This document shows, piece by piece, positions 39,249 to 50,399 of a stretch of DNA of 64,000 bases; position 1 is the first letter of the stretch; each line of letters starts with the position of its first letter. The translations under genes and the position numbers were made by a program. Origin of the DNA: Eriocheir sinensis. Lineage: Eukaryota; Arthropoda; Malacostraca; Decapoda; Varunidae. A model generated the notes under the pieces. That model did not search any database. It was not told where the DNA came from and was given only the letters and a program-made list of their open reading frames with translations. The stretch covers positions 100,253-164,252 of the forward strand of contig NW_026111206.1 of assembly GCF_024679095.1 (NCBI RefSeq), written 5' to 3'.

Positions 39249-40107
39249 GGGGGAGCCAAGGGAAGATGAGGAAGAGGCGGAAGGGGTTGACTGCAGGGGA
39301 GCAGAGGAGGAGGATGTTGAGGATGTGGAGGAGGGGGCAGAGGCGGAGGAGGAGGACGGGGCGGAAGGGGTGGACGGGGGAGGCGTCGAGGAGGAGGATG
39401 TTGAGGGTGTGGCGGCGGGGACAGTGGCGGCGGTGGAGGAAGGGGCGGTAGGGGTTGACTGGGGAGGAGTAGAGGAGGAGGATGTAGAGGATGTGGAGGA
39501 GGGGACAGAGGCGGAGGAGGAGGAAGGGGCGGTAGGGGTTGACTGGGGAGGAGTAGAGGAGGAGGATGTAGAGGAGGGGGGAGAAGAAATGTATGAGGAG
39601 GTGGCAGAGGCGGAGGAGGAGGAAGAGAAGGGGTTGGCTGGGGGGAGTAGAGGAGGAGGATGTTGATGATGTGGAGGAGGGGCAGAGTTGGAGGAGGAAG
39701 GGGCGGAAGAAGAGTGAGGAAGAGGAAGGGGAGGAGGAAGAGTAGGTGGTGGTGATGGTGGGATGGGTGGGGGAGGGGGCGGGGGTGATGGCGGTGCTGG
39801 TGGTGGAGGGTGAAGAGGGAGAAGAAGAAGACGAAGAAGACGAAGAAGAAGAAGAAGAAGAAGAAGAAGAAGAAGAAGAAGAAGAAGAAGAAGAAGAAGA
39901 AGAAGAAGAAGAAGAAGGGAGTTGAGGGTGTGACGTCACGATGTCCCAGAGTAACGCATTGGAGCGTTGTAGATCCTCGTTGGTTGTTTGTAGTGCCTGA
40001 ATACGTAAGTCTAAGACACAGTACCTACACATCGCGTCGCTGGTTTGGTAATGAATCGCAGCATATTTCTTTGAACAATTACAGCAATTGAAATAGTTGG
40101 ACGGCAT
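39220..40107 (-). CDS. Element D ORF1 N-terminal half: zinc motif, coiled coil, poly-Ser
   Basis: Starts at an ATG at 40,107-40,105. Residues 8-31 read CCNCSKKY...DAMCRYC, a compact pair of CxxC-type motifs about 17 residues apart with an intervening His, like a small zinc finger or PHD-related fold. A leucine/glutamine-rich helix follows (RIQALQTTNEDLQRSNALLW), then about 40 serines encoded by the GAA microsatellite at 39,816-39,917. Downstream of that, this frame gives a Leu/Arg-rich pattern with a 28-residue period, whereas the esterase frame gives Ser/Thr/Pro-rich sequence. The true protein therefore probably switched frame near or after the microsatellite, and an indel has broken ORF1. 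Nucleic-acid binding is the expected role, by analogy with other ORF1 proteins. Confidence 0.72.
   Translation of the reverse strand: MPSNYFNCCNCSKKYAAIHYQTSDAMCRYCVLDLRIQALQTTNEDLQRSNALLWDIVTSHPQLPSSSSSSSSSSSSSSSSSSSSSSSSSSSSSSSSPSSPSTTSTAITPAPSPTHPTITTTYSSSSPSSSSLFFRPFLLQLCPSSTSSTSSSSTPPSQPLLFLLLRLCHLLIHFFSPLLYILLLYSSPVNPYRPFLLLRLCPLLHILYILLLYSSPVNPYRPFLHRRHCPRRHTLNILLLDASPVHPFRPVLLLRLCPLLHILNILLLCSPAVNPFRLFLIFPWLPLVPLRYQPS
39305..39700. repeat. ~84-bp minisatellite inside ORF1, five copies
   Basis: GGAGGAGGATGTNGANGATG starts copies near 39,305, 39,390, 39,474, 39,558 and 39,651. The usual period of 84 bp is 28 codons, so expansion keeps the frame. The last gap is 93 bp. Confidence 0.9.
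39816..39917. repeat. (GAA)n microsatellite inside ORF1
   Basis: A GAA array on the plus strand reads as TCT serine codons in ORF1. Confidence 0.95.
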
Positions 40108-40895
40108 GATTACTTCTTTTTTTATTTTTTTATTTACTGTTGCAAGACGATATATCGGTGAACTTTACAGTTAAGATGAATTTTGTATCAACACCTGAAG
40201 GGAGGCGGCTTTAAATCGGTCGAGTCACGCGGGAGAGTTTGAGGTGTGGCGTCTATGAGGGCCCACACGTGTTTTCCCTCCGGGATTAAAATTCTCTGGG
40301 GGATTAAACTTTTCCTCCTTTTCAAAACAGGTGTGCTGGTATACGGGTCAAGCTTTGTACTTCTACGTTAGTGACAGATTTTCTACGTTAGTTAGACACA
40401 AGAAGCTCACTGTCTTTCACTGGGTGCTGTGTTAGGTCGTGTAGTTGTAATCCTACTGAGGAAAGACAGGAAACACAAAAAAGTCGATTAATAACTTAAC
40501 CGCTCGTGGCTGTAGCAGGGAAGTCCTCTCACTGTAAGGTAATCCTCGCAACACTTCAAACACTAGTTAGACGCGTCACAGCACTGAGTTAGACGTTAAT
40601 TAATTAGGTTGAGTGGTGCTAAATAAGACAAGTAAACAAGCACAGTTAGTCGTTCGATTTCTGAGAAGGCGTACGGGCCTATTTAAGTAATGGTTAATTA
40701 AAAACGTGGATGAACGGATTTCAAAAGTTGTGACGTTAAAATGTAACACACGGAGTCGATTTACACACACGGAGTCGATTTACACACAAAATAACAAGTG
40801 TCGTTTCACCAGACGAGGCGAAAAGCAAGGTTAAGGTTTGATGCCGGTAGGGCAGCGAGGTCAACGTCCGTCCCTTTGAGGAGGTCAGGCGAGAC
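40108..40895 (-). other. Probable 5' UTR of element D and flank
   Basis: Non-coding DNA upstream of the ORF1 ATG. A duplicated ACACACGGAGTCGATTTAC lies at 40,747-40,785. Where the element ends and host DNA starts is not visible. Confidence 0.35.
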
Positions 40896-40896
40896 T

Positions 40897-41163
<267 letters not shown>

Positions 41164-41280
41164 CTGTCCTTTCTCATCTATCTACTCGCCTTCGTCAGTC
41201 TCCGCCTCCCTCCACGCTGCACTATAATATAAAAAAAAGAATCCCCCAGAGCCAGGTATCTAAGCCCATATTGCTCTCCT

Positions 41281-41430
41281 AGGGTCACAAAAGGGAGCTT
41301 CCTACCTCTCCCAGAAGCCGCCCGGAGCTGGGATTGTCGCCTGGAGCTGGGATTGAACTCGCAGCCTGCTAACCTAACCTAAACTAACCTATCCTACCGA
41401 GCCAAACACTCTGAGCCACCCATCCCTGTA
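41281..41430 (-). repeat. Possible tRNA-derived SINE fragment
   Basis: On the minus strand GGTGGCTCAGAGTG (A-box-like) is followed, about 45 bp later, by GCGAGTTCAATCCC (B-box-like). Between them lies a TTAGGTTAGG-like stretch in place of a normal anticodon region. A complete cloverleaf is not evident, so it is not a functional tRNA gene. Confidence 0.35.
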
Positions 41431-42300
41431 TCCTACAATATAGCTACCTACACTATACCCTCCTCAGCTCTCTCCCTCTTTCTGTCCTTTTCAATAATCC
41501 TTCTATCCTTACTCCATCGTATCTTCCTTTCCTGTTTCTTCTAACCTTATTTTTATTTCCAGTTCTGTCCCCAGCTCTTATTTCATTTCCAACTTTGTCA
41601 TCCTCTCTATACGAGTTCTCTATTTTTTCCTACTTATTTTTCTTTCGCTTTCCCTTCGTTCTCGTCGTTCCCTTTGTTCCTGCTTTTCAGTACGCTCCAT
41701 ACTTACCCAACTTTTACCTCCTAAAACTTTGAAAACGCTTCTTTTTCCTTCAGTCCCCTTTTTTCTTTCCCCTCGCCTCCATTTCTTTTTCCCTTCCCGT
41801 CGCCTCTTTTTCCTTCCCTTCCTTCCCTTCATCAGCAAACACTCCACTTCTGCATGCCATTCAATTCCTCCTCTCCTCCTCTTCCTTGACCTGGTTCTCC
41901 CTCAATCCGCTTTATTCTTCTCTGCCCTTAATTATCCTCCTCGTCCTCCTTTCTCTGCGCCCTTCTCTTCTCTCTCTCCAACTCAGCTTTTTATACGACT
42001 CTTGGAAAACTTGCTGTGTGGAGGAGGTCAAATTAAACATGCATCAGAAAAACACATGAGTTTGTCCTTGGAAACTCGTTGATCTTACTCGTGTTCCTTC
42101 ATAAACGTTCGCCCATTGGAAGGAACATAACAGGTGGTGTGGGTGTAGGTGGGTGTGGCTGGGGATGGCGGTGCTTTGAGTGTGTGAAAAGTGCGCGTGG
42201 GAGGGCAACTCTTTTCTCATCACGTTTTTCCTGTAATGAGTCGTATTATTTTTCCTGTCATTACGCCGCCCTCTTGGTGAGTGTGTATATTTAGAGAGTT
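41431..42300. other. Pyrimidine-rich unique region
   Basis: Nothing recognised apart from C/T bias. Confidence 0.45.
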
Positions 42301-42404
42301 AAAATGCATGACGGTGAAAATAGTAATGATAATGAGGGCGAGGACAGGGAAAAAGGGAGAGACGAAGAAGTGGTATTGACAGAGCGTAAAGAAAGGAGGG
42401 GAGA

Positions 42405-42532
42405 GAAAAGATGGAGGAGGAGGAGAACGAGGACGAGGAGGAGGACGAGGAGGAGGAGGAGGACGAAAATAATACTTGTACTAATTAAAAGGTCACTGCC
42501 CTAATGATTAATGGAATATAAAAAGGTGATTG

Positions 42533-42572
<40 letters not shown>

Positions 42573-42730
42573 AGAAAAGAAGGGGAAAAATCAAAGCAAG
42601 GGAGAAGAAAAATAAAACAGGACAAAAAGAACTAATTAAAACAAATCTTCACCATCACCACCACCATCACCAATAACACCTACAACAATAACAAAAAATA
42701 ATAAAAACTAAGCAAAAATAAGCCCAAGGA

Positions 42731-42799
<69 letters not shown>

Positions 42800-42815
42800 A
42801 ACAAACAAACAAACA
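42405..42815. repeat. (GGA)n, (GAT)n, (CA)n and (AAAC)n arrays
   Basis: GGA/GAC at 42,412-42,465, GAT at 42,534-42,572, CA at 42,732-42,795, and AAAC to 42,814. Confidence 0.93.
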
Positions 42816-42849
42816 TTCTGCCATAAAAACAAGTAACTTTCTTTGCACC

Positions 42850-43049
42850 CCCCCCCCCTTCCTCCTCCTCCTCCTCCTCCTCCTAAACCTAATCCATCTT
42901 CCCACTGTTCCCATCCGTTCTTCCTCTTCGTACCTCTTCATATCAATCTTCTTCCTTGGAGTAATACCTTCGGGCCTTCCAATTACCGTTGTATAACACA
43001 AGACTGGCCTGCCTCTAACTTCTCCCTAATCTATTTAATTGACCTGCAT

Positions 43050-43086
<37 letters not shown>

Positions 43087-43160
43087 GAGAAGGAGAAGGA
43101 GGAGGATAAAGAAGAGGAAGAAGGGGATGAAGATGAGGAATAGGAATAGGAGGAGGAGGA
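42850..43160. repeat. poly(C)-(CCT)n and (TAG)n tracts
   Basis: C10-CCT at 42,847-42,884, and TAG at 43,051-43,086 running into GGA-rich DNA. Confidence 0.9.
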
Positions 43161-43430
43161 AGAGGAAGATAAAAAAAATGTAAACGAAGACAAAAAGGAA
43201 GAATATGGACAACAACAAACGATAGGTATTTGGACGTTGGGGTGCGCCATTACACAAGCTATACGTATCATTTCGAAATCCATCATTCAGCCGAAGCACC
43301 GATAGTTGACTTTTGAAGCTTGTGTGCATTGGCTCCCTTCATGTCATACCAGGCCCTAGAACTCCAAAACTGCCCTGCCTCTTGCCCTTAATCCTCAACA
43401 TACTGCGCAACAAAGCCAAAGATATATATT
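43161..43430. other. Unique spacer
   Basis: No recognised feature. Confidence 0.4.
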
Positions 43431-43434
43431 GAGG

Positions 43435-43527
43435 TACCTAACCTACCCTAACCTAACCTAACCCAACCTACCCTAACCTAACCTAACCTAACCTAACCAA
43501 ACCTAACCTAACTTAACCTAACCTAAT
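43435..43527 (-). repeat. Interstitial telomere-type (TTAGG)n array
   Basis: About 18 units of CCTAA on the plus strand, with variants CCTAC, CCCAA, CCAAA and CTTAA. TTAGG is the telomere repeat of most insects and crustaceans. The array is short and degenerate, as expected of an internal, non-functional tract. Confidence 0.9.
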
Positions 43528-43666
43528 ATCTTCACCCTAAAAAATCTTACCACTATAGTTTTTCTTGAAGCTTAAGTTTATTTATTATGTTCATTAATAG
43601 TTTTTTTTTTTTTTTTTTAGAAAGATAATAATGGGGTGTGAATAGGAGAGAGAAACACAGATCTAC

Positions 43667-44218
<552 letters not shown>

Positions 44219-44263
<45 letters not shown>

Positions 44264-44351
44264 TGTGTGTGTGTGTGTCTGTGTGTAGGGTTTACATGGA
44301 GCTCTACTAAATAAACAACATCAGAAGAAAAAAAACGAAATAAAAAATTGG

Positions 44352-44420
<69 letters not shown>

Positions 44421-44442
44421 CCCCCCACCCCCCCACCCCCCC
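44219..44442. repeat. (TG)n, (CT)n and C-rich tract
   Basis: TG at 44,219-44,286 with GAG and CTG interruptions, CT at 44,357-44,418, then CCCCCCA units. Confidence 0.93.
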
Positions 44443-44669
44443 AGAGATCGCTATCGGGAGTGAGTGAGCGCTGTATACTTTCAACTTTACAGCTTTGCCA
44501 GAGTTTAAACTATTTTTTTTTTAGTGCAATTCCTTTCCTTTCTTTTGCGCGCATTTTCTCGTTCACTCGCTTTCCATCACCTACCTATCCACACACACAC
44601 ACACAAAGCAAGCATACAAACAAACAAACAAACAAACAATGGACTGGTTACGTTTCATGCACCCACCAA

Positions 44670-44860
44670 CGTTGCCAGATTGTCGTACTCTGCCTCTTTT
44701 GTTTGCCGATTTCCAACCCAAAAACTGCTTTCATCACCCAAATAACTGCCTTCATATATGGTTGTCGTTTAAATGGTTAATTATTGGTGCTTCTTGGGAA
44801 TAGTTATGGGCCAGAAAACGGTAAATACGCGGCTCTGAGTGCGATAATCCGGCACCCGAG
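44670..44860. mobile_element. Short TIR element (MITE-like), copy 1
   Basis: The left terminus GTTGCCAGATTGTCGTACTC and the right terminus, in reverse complement, GGTGCCGGATTATCGCACTC form imperfect inverted repeats. Both sides are flanked by the identical 10-mer GCACCCACCA (44,660-44,669 and 44,861-44,870), a candidate target-site duplication. There is no coding capacity. Related copies sit at 53,033-53,217 and 53,439-53,625. Confidence 0.75.
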
Positions 44861-44870
44861 GCACCCACCA

Positions 44871-45020
44871 TACCCTGGGCCATATTTTTAAATCTTTCAA
44901 GGCCCAAGAACACAACTTTGACAGCGCTTTCACGGGTAGTTTGGGCATTTCCAGGGGTAGTTCTTTGACCCTGGTGGTAGTGTGACAAAGCTTCTGTAAC
45001 ATGAACGTGGCAATAACATT
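44871..45020 (-). repeat. Dispersed repeat 'DR', copy 4
   Basis: CTGGGCCATATTTTTAAATC through CCTGGTGGTAGTGTGACAAA to GCTTCTGTAACATGAACG. It is the immediate neighbour of copy 5, in the same orientation. Confidence 0.82.
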
Positions 45021-45055
45021 AATCATAACGCTATTAATATCCTTGTCGGTCTTTG

Positions 45056-45260
45056 GAAATAGCTGATGTGAGAGGCGGAAGCGTCTGAAAATACCGGCCT
45101 CTGGGTCATATTCTTAAACATTCCAGCGCCCAAGTACATACATTTAACAAGGCTTTCGTGGGATTTGCGGGCATTTCCAAGGGTAGTTTTATGACCCTGG
45201 TGGTAGCGTGACCCTTCCTCTGTACCGTGAACGTAAAGAAACACCCATGGAGACGCGTTT
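45056..45260 (-). repeat. Dispersed repeat 'DR', copy 5
   Basis: GGAAATAGCTGATGTGAGAG, GGCGGAAGCGTCTGAAAATA, CTGGGTCATATTCTTAAACA, AACAAGGCTTTCGTGGGAT and CCCTGGTGGTAGCGTGACC occur in order. It is the most complete copy, and it shows that the unit is about 200 bp. Confidence 0.85.
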
Positions 45261-45820
45261 GACCTCTTATTTTGCCTTTAGAAATGATGGATGCAAGAGA
45301 AGGGAGCGTTTAACAATACCGGTCCCTTCCTCTCACCCTCTGCTCCGTTCTCCCTCCTCCTGCACACCTCTACAACACAACACCGTCCAGTCCCATCGTA
45401 CCCATATCAAGGGATCACCATCTTCCAAACAGCAGTACAGAAAACACAAGGAGACAGTAATTGAAGCAGTAAATAGTCGATCCTGAATAATAGGGTGTAA
45501 TAAAAGGAGAAGGAAATATATGACACTTCTTCCTAAGCCTCTTTTGTTGTGATTAATGACGATTACTCATTAATTAGTGCCTCCCTCCCCCCCCTCCCCC
45601 CCTCTCGCCTGGTTTGTGTTGCTGTCATTGTTTCTATTGCGTGGGATTAGTTTTCTTGGAGACTTTATTTTCTATGTTAGTTATATTTGTTACAACCACT
45701 AAAAAGTTGATAAAACTAGTTACATCGATTCACCCATTTATAGTTTTCGTTATTATTCGTTATTATACTTTTTTATATACATTAAGCAACTGGTTCCCTT
45801 AATCATGTCATCTTTTAATA
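45261..45820. other. Unique region, nothing recognised
   Basis: Mixed DNA with a C run near 45,590. Confidence 0.4.
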
Positions 45821-45821
45821 A

Positions 45822-45832
45822 TAATAATATTG

Positions 45833-45914
<82 letters not shown>

Positions 45915-46030
45915 ACAAATAAAAAAAAGGTAAAGAAGAGGAAGACGAAGAAAAAGAAGAAAAAGAATATACGAAAAAGAAAAAGAAGTAGTAGTAGAAG
46001 AAGAAGAAGAAGAAGAAGAAGAAAACATAA
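45822..46030. repeat. (AAT)n and (GAA)n arrays
   Basis: AAT at 45,818-45,912, and GAA-rich at 45,935-46,022. Confidence 0.95.
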
Positions 46031-46204
46031 TAATGCTCACTCAGAAACCGTGAACCACACTTTCCAGGAGGCGCGACTCCTTTGGCTTCCTCCCTCGGCA
46101 TCTTTCCGCATGTGGCTTATACGTTTCCTCGATGCTGAATAATCATAACGAAAATTAATTCTCCGAGGGAAAAGTACAGGAAAATTAATTTCTCGGCTGT
46201 ACCT

Positions 46205-46370
46205 AGAAGAAGAAGAAGAAGAATACAATGAAGAAGAAGAAGAAGAAGAATACGATGAAAAAGAAGAAGAAGAATACGATGAAGAAGAAGAAGAAGAAGA
46301 AGAAGAAGAAGAAGAAGAAGAAGATGAAGAGAAAGGATACGATGAAGAAGAAGAAGAAGAAGAAAAGATA
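46205..46370. repeat. Interrupted (GAA)n with ATACGATGAA spacers
   Basis: Runs of GAA separated by ATACGATGAA or ATACAATGAA, an early minisatellite built from a microsatellite. Confidence 0.92.
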
Positions 46371-46633
46371 ATGTACGTATGAGAGTATAACACTGCATGG
46401 TAAACGGAAGGAAGGTCACAGTGGCAACAAACTGACGAAAAGGTTAGGTGAAAAAGGGATGATGCTCACTGAAATTAAATAAAAGCGATTATGAATTTAG
46501 TATAACAGAAAAATTGCGACCGTAAAGACAAAAGTTGAAAGGGAAAACGCTAATAAAAGTTTTAAATGGACCAATAACAAAATAATTGGTTTGAATACGC
46601 TGGCAACGGTGAAAAACAAAACTATAGCTGTGT

Positions 46634-46666
<33 letters not shown>

Positions 46667-46716
46667 ATGGTAGTAGTAGTAGTAGTAATGGTGGTGGTGG
46701 TGGTGGTGGTGGTGGT
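46634..46716. repeat. (TAG)n then (GGT)n
   Basis: Two adjoining trinucleotide arrays. Confidence 0.95.
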
Positions 46717-46845
46717 AAAAATGGTGATAGTTGTTGTTGAATAGAAAAAAATTGTGTAGCCAAACGAATATTTACCTTCGCTTTATCGACAAGAGGAAGA
46801 AATGGGTCGGGTTTTTTTATATACCCTATATATATTTTTTTAGAT

Positions 46846-46849
<4 letters not shown>

Positions 46850-46897
<48 letters not shown>

Positions 46898-47560
46898 CCT
46901 GTTGGTTTATTATAAGTAGCACAACAGATCTCCGTTTATTCACCCGAGTAAATCAAAGAAAACGGCAGCCTTTATTTCTTTTATCCCAGACTTTTCCGGA
47001 CAGCCTCCATACGTTATAATCATTTTCCGGAACATTTCTCAACGTAATCATTTTTCCCGGCCCACTTGTTTTTTTATCTCCGCCGCCCCGGAACAAGTTG
47101 ATTTATTCTGATTAATTCTATTCAACATAAGATTCTGTTTTTTTTTTTTTTTTAGGGAGAACGAGGACAGCCACATTTTTTTTCTGGAAGTAGGTTTTTT
47201 TTATTTATATTTCCTCACCCGTACTTTTTCTTTATTTAATCTCTATCTATCTATCTATCTATATCTATCTATCTACATATCTACTTATCTATCTATCTAT
47301 CTATCTATCTATATATCTCCTGTATGTAGGTTTTCTTTTTCTTCGGTTGTTTTTCTCCACTTTTTTATGTTGCTATTTTCTTTATATACCTTTTCATTTA
47401 TCTATCTTTTTTCAATTTATCTATCGCTATCTTTCTCCTGAATGTAGGCTTCCATTTTTTCTTCCTTTCTCATGAATACTTTAATTTACTTTCTATTTTC
47501 TCCATCTATCTATCTGCATATCTATCAAAATCTATCTGTCTATCTATCTATCTAGCTCCT
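46850..47560. repeat. (CT)n and several (ATCT)n arrays in T-rich DNA
   Basis: CT at 46,850-46,893, ATCT at 47,242-47,312 and 47,500-47,552, with T-rich spacers. Confidence 0.88.
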
Positions 47561-47955
47561 CATGCGTGGCACCAGCAAACCGGACGCTAATAAGATTATC
47601 CCCTTCCCTCCCCCAGTACCTGCCCCGCCTTCCCCCAGCGCCTCCCCGGCCAGGTTACCTCCGTCCCCTCCACCTCCACTCCAGAAGTCAGTTAAGTTTC
47701 TTCCCTCAACCTCAAACTTTCAACCAGCCACATTCTGCATTATTCATCCAATCTCCTCTACCGGAGTTTGAACCATCCGCATATATACACATTCAACGGA
47801 CCTCTCTCTGCTGTGTTCCTTTCCGCTCACCAAATGTCAAGCCTACGTTTTGAGGGTAGGAGGTTCCGCATCTTCTATTCCTTTGGGAGTCAATAAGGGC
47901 GCTTTATGAATGAGTTATATGTGAGTCTCCGTTCAAGGTTAGTTGGTATTTTTAT
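47561..47955. other. Unique spacer
   Basis: Short Pro-rich open frames only; not convincing as a gene. Confidence 0.35.
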
Positions 47956-47956
47956 T

Positions 47957-47968
47957 TGTTGTTGTTGC

Positions 47969-48004
<36 letters not shown>
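47957..48004. repeat. (TTG)n microsatellite
   Basis: A TTG array with one TGCTG interruption. Confidence 0.95.
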
Positions 48005-48005
<1 letters not shown>

Positions 48006-48719
48006 CACGATCAGTCGAGTCGAGCATCCACAGAGATTTTGAACCAACAACAGCTTCTTGGCTTTATCTTTTATTTTCTGAATGTCATATTACGAAGTGG
48101 GAAGCTGCGTTGTGTATTTTCAAGTAATATTTCACTCATTTACATGGTGATGAAAAAAGCATATTGTTTTCCATGTAAGCGAAAAAATATATCTAAAGCG
48201 TGTATTATTAGTATGGTTATGACACCGACGGTACTTCCATCTAGCGGCAGAATTTGGAGGCTGGAAAAAAATCTATTCCCTCACCAAAGGACTTTCTAGA
48301 TGCGCATGGACTCGTTACCCTCTCCCCTCCACCATCCCTATGTTCCCCAAATCTATCCTCCTCCTCCTCTTCCTCCTCCTCTAATCTTTAATATCACCTC
48401 CAGCAGGCGCCCTTTGTATCTCCTTTCTTCCCCTTAATCCTTCTTTTCCTTCACCTGTCAATATCCTTTCACGCCTCCTGCCCAAAGAAAAAACATGACG
48501 CATTTTCCTGTCGTTTCCTTAAGTTTTCACGCTTGAAATTATAAAATATATCAACCACTAGCGCGAACAGGAAAAAACTATATACAAGAAAATTTCATGT
48601 TTGGTGAATAATCATGGACGAGGAGAAAGAAAGGTGTTGCGAAGAGAAAATACTAATATAATATAAACTAAAAGTAGGATACAACCTTTAAATTTTAGTG
48701 TTGACAAATTTGGTGTCTG

Positions 48720-48720
<1 letters not shown>
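48005..48720. other. Unique region, nothing recognised
   Basis: AT-balanced DNA with a brief CCT run near 48,356. Confidence 0.4.

Positions 48721-48721
<1 letters not shown>

Positions 48722-48764
<43 letters not shown>
48722..48764. repeat. (TG)n microsatellite
   Basis: A pure TG array. Confidence 0.95.
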
Positions 48765-48767
<3 letters not shown>

Positions 48768-50052
48768 ATGACCATCTCCCTATCTCCTTCACACACTCCA
48801 ATGAGGAAAGGGTAATAAATTTGGGAAACGGGAAAAAATGCGATAATTAGACGAGATGAGCTGCAGATGGATGGGAAGATGGGAGGGAGATAATAAACAT
48901 AATGCATGAGGAATGATGAGAGAAAAGGGCGATGAACGAAGATGTGTGAAGAGTGAAATATGAATGAGTGAAAAAGGTCAGAAATGTTGTTATAAATGTG
49001 GTGATAAAAACTACTCGGAAACACAAAAGAAACACACACCAAGAAACACACAACAAGAAACACAAAATGAGAAACACAGAAGGAGAAACAGAGAAGGATA
49101 AAGACGGGAGAAATACAGAAGGATAAATACAGAAGGATAAACAGGATAAATACAAGCATGAATTAAATAGTGTGTATAAGGGCCGATGATAGCCGTAGAG
49201 ATCCTAAAAAAGAAAAAGAAAAAGAAAGGAGGTGCATAGGAGCTGAGCAAACCGTGGACATCCTACCAAAAAAAAAAAAGAAAATAAAGAGGTGAAGGAA
49301 ACTGAGATAGCCGAGATCCTACAGCCATAAGTAAAAAAAAAAAATACCCTTATCAACAAATCATTACAGTTACCCCTTCGATACCTAATTTATCACTTCC
49401 CTCTTCCTTTTAGTTTTTTACTGTAGCTTCATATTTGTCTGGTTTCTTTTTTATTTATGCTTCAGGCTGTAACGCAACGACAGGAACGACACGTCACCCT
49501 TAACTAACAATCATCTGCACTTTGTCGAAAAAAATGACACACGAGGCAGACTTTTCGCTCCTCTCACGCCTATTGTTTCAGCTTTCTCTGCACGCTCCCA
49601 CGCCTCTGTATGCTACTCTCGCAATAAAATGTAAAAATAAGCACATTTCCTAGTATACATTCGTTCCCTCTGCCTATGTCGTGGAACTGAAGTTTTATGT
49701 TATACTTACAATCTCACGAGCCAGATATCATAGTGTTTAAAGGTAAGGGTAGAGTTGGGTAAGGTATTCTGAACACACGCTTATGATACTGTAAAATTAA
49801 TATTGCTAGTCTTTCGTCATCTATAAGCTAAACGATTTTTTTTTCTTACAGTGCGGGATGCGGCTCAAGGGCAGAAATAACTAAAACCAAAGAAGCCCGT
49901 TATGTGCCGGCTCTGTAAAAGAATGTTGAGATACTGTGTACTGTATAAAACAATACATGCAAAAGGATATTGCGTAGTAATAAGTTGGCACATATTCTGA
50001 TAAAGGATCGTTGTGAAAAAGAGACCTTTCCACATTATTTTTTTTCTCCTTA
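48765..50052. other. Unique region with a short GAAACACA tract
   Basis: Degenerate repeats of GAAACACAXXA and GGATAAATACA lie at 49,015-49,160. Otherwise nothing recognised; no supported gene. Confidence 0.45.
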
Positions 50053-50053
50053 T

Positions 50054-50089
50054 ATCTATCTGTATCTGTCTATCTATCTATCTATCTGT

Positions 50090-50135
<46 letters not shown>

Positions 50136-50150
50136 GCCTATCTATTTCTA
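50054..50150. repeat. (ATCT)n microsatellite
   Basis: ATCT units with GTCT and GCCT variants. Confidence 0.95.
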
Positions 50151-50399
50151 TCTATCGTATTCCCTCCATGGGCTCACCAAACCCGGAACCTGTACGGTAT
50201 CCACCTACACCCCCCCCCCCCCCCAGCATTCCTTATGCCTTCAATTTTCTCTCTCTCTTCCTCCCTCTCTCCTTCCCTCTGTTCATGAAGCCTCTCCTCC
50301 TCCTACAGGTTCCCTTCATATCCCATTTCCCTTCACCAGACCTACTCCCCGTGCCATTCACCCCACTGATTGCTTCAACAGATTTGCATTTTAGAGGAG

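Larger units (their letters stand above)
35511..40107 (-). mobile_element. Nearly full-length CR1-like retrotransposon (element D)
   Basis: The minus-strand order is ORF1 (zinc motif, Ser-rich linker, SGNH esterase), ORF2 (endonuclease, RT), 3' UTR, hairpin AGCC-TATT-GGCT at 35,554-35,565, and TTTCCATG octamers at about 35,511-35,540. Esterase-bearing ORF1 proteins and octameric 3' tails are known features of CR1-like elements. The 5' UTR probably continues past 40,107, but its end cannot be fixed. ORF2 has several frameshifts, so the copy cannot be autonomous. Confidence 0.88.

Noticed and set aside
46034..46420. Poly-Ser/poly-Leu frames on the minus strand
   Set aside because: They reflect the interrupted GAA array.
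47562..47853. Pro-rich frames MRGTSKPDANK and overlapping frame
   Set aside because: They are short, overlap in two phases and are not supported by splice sites or homology.
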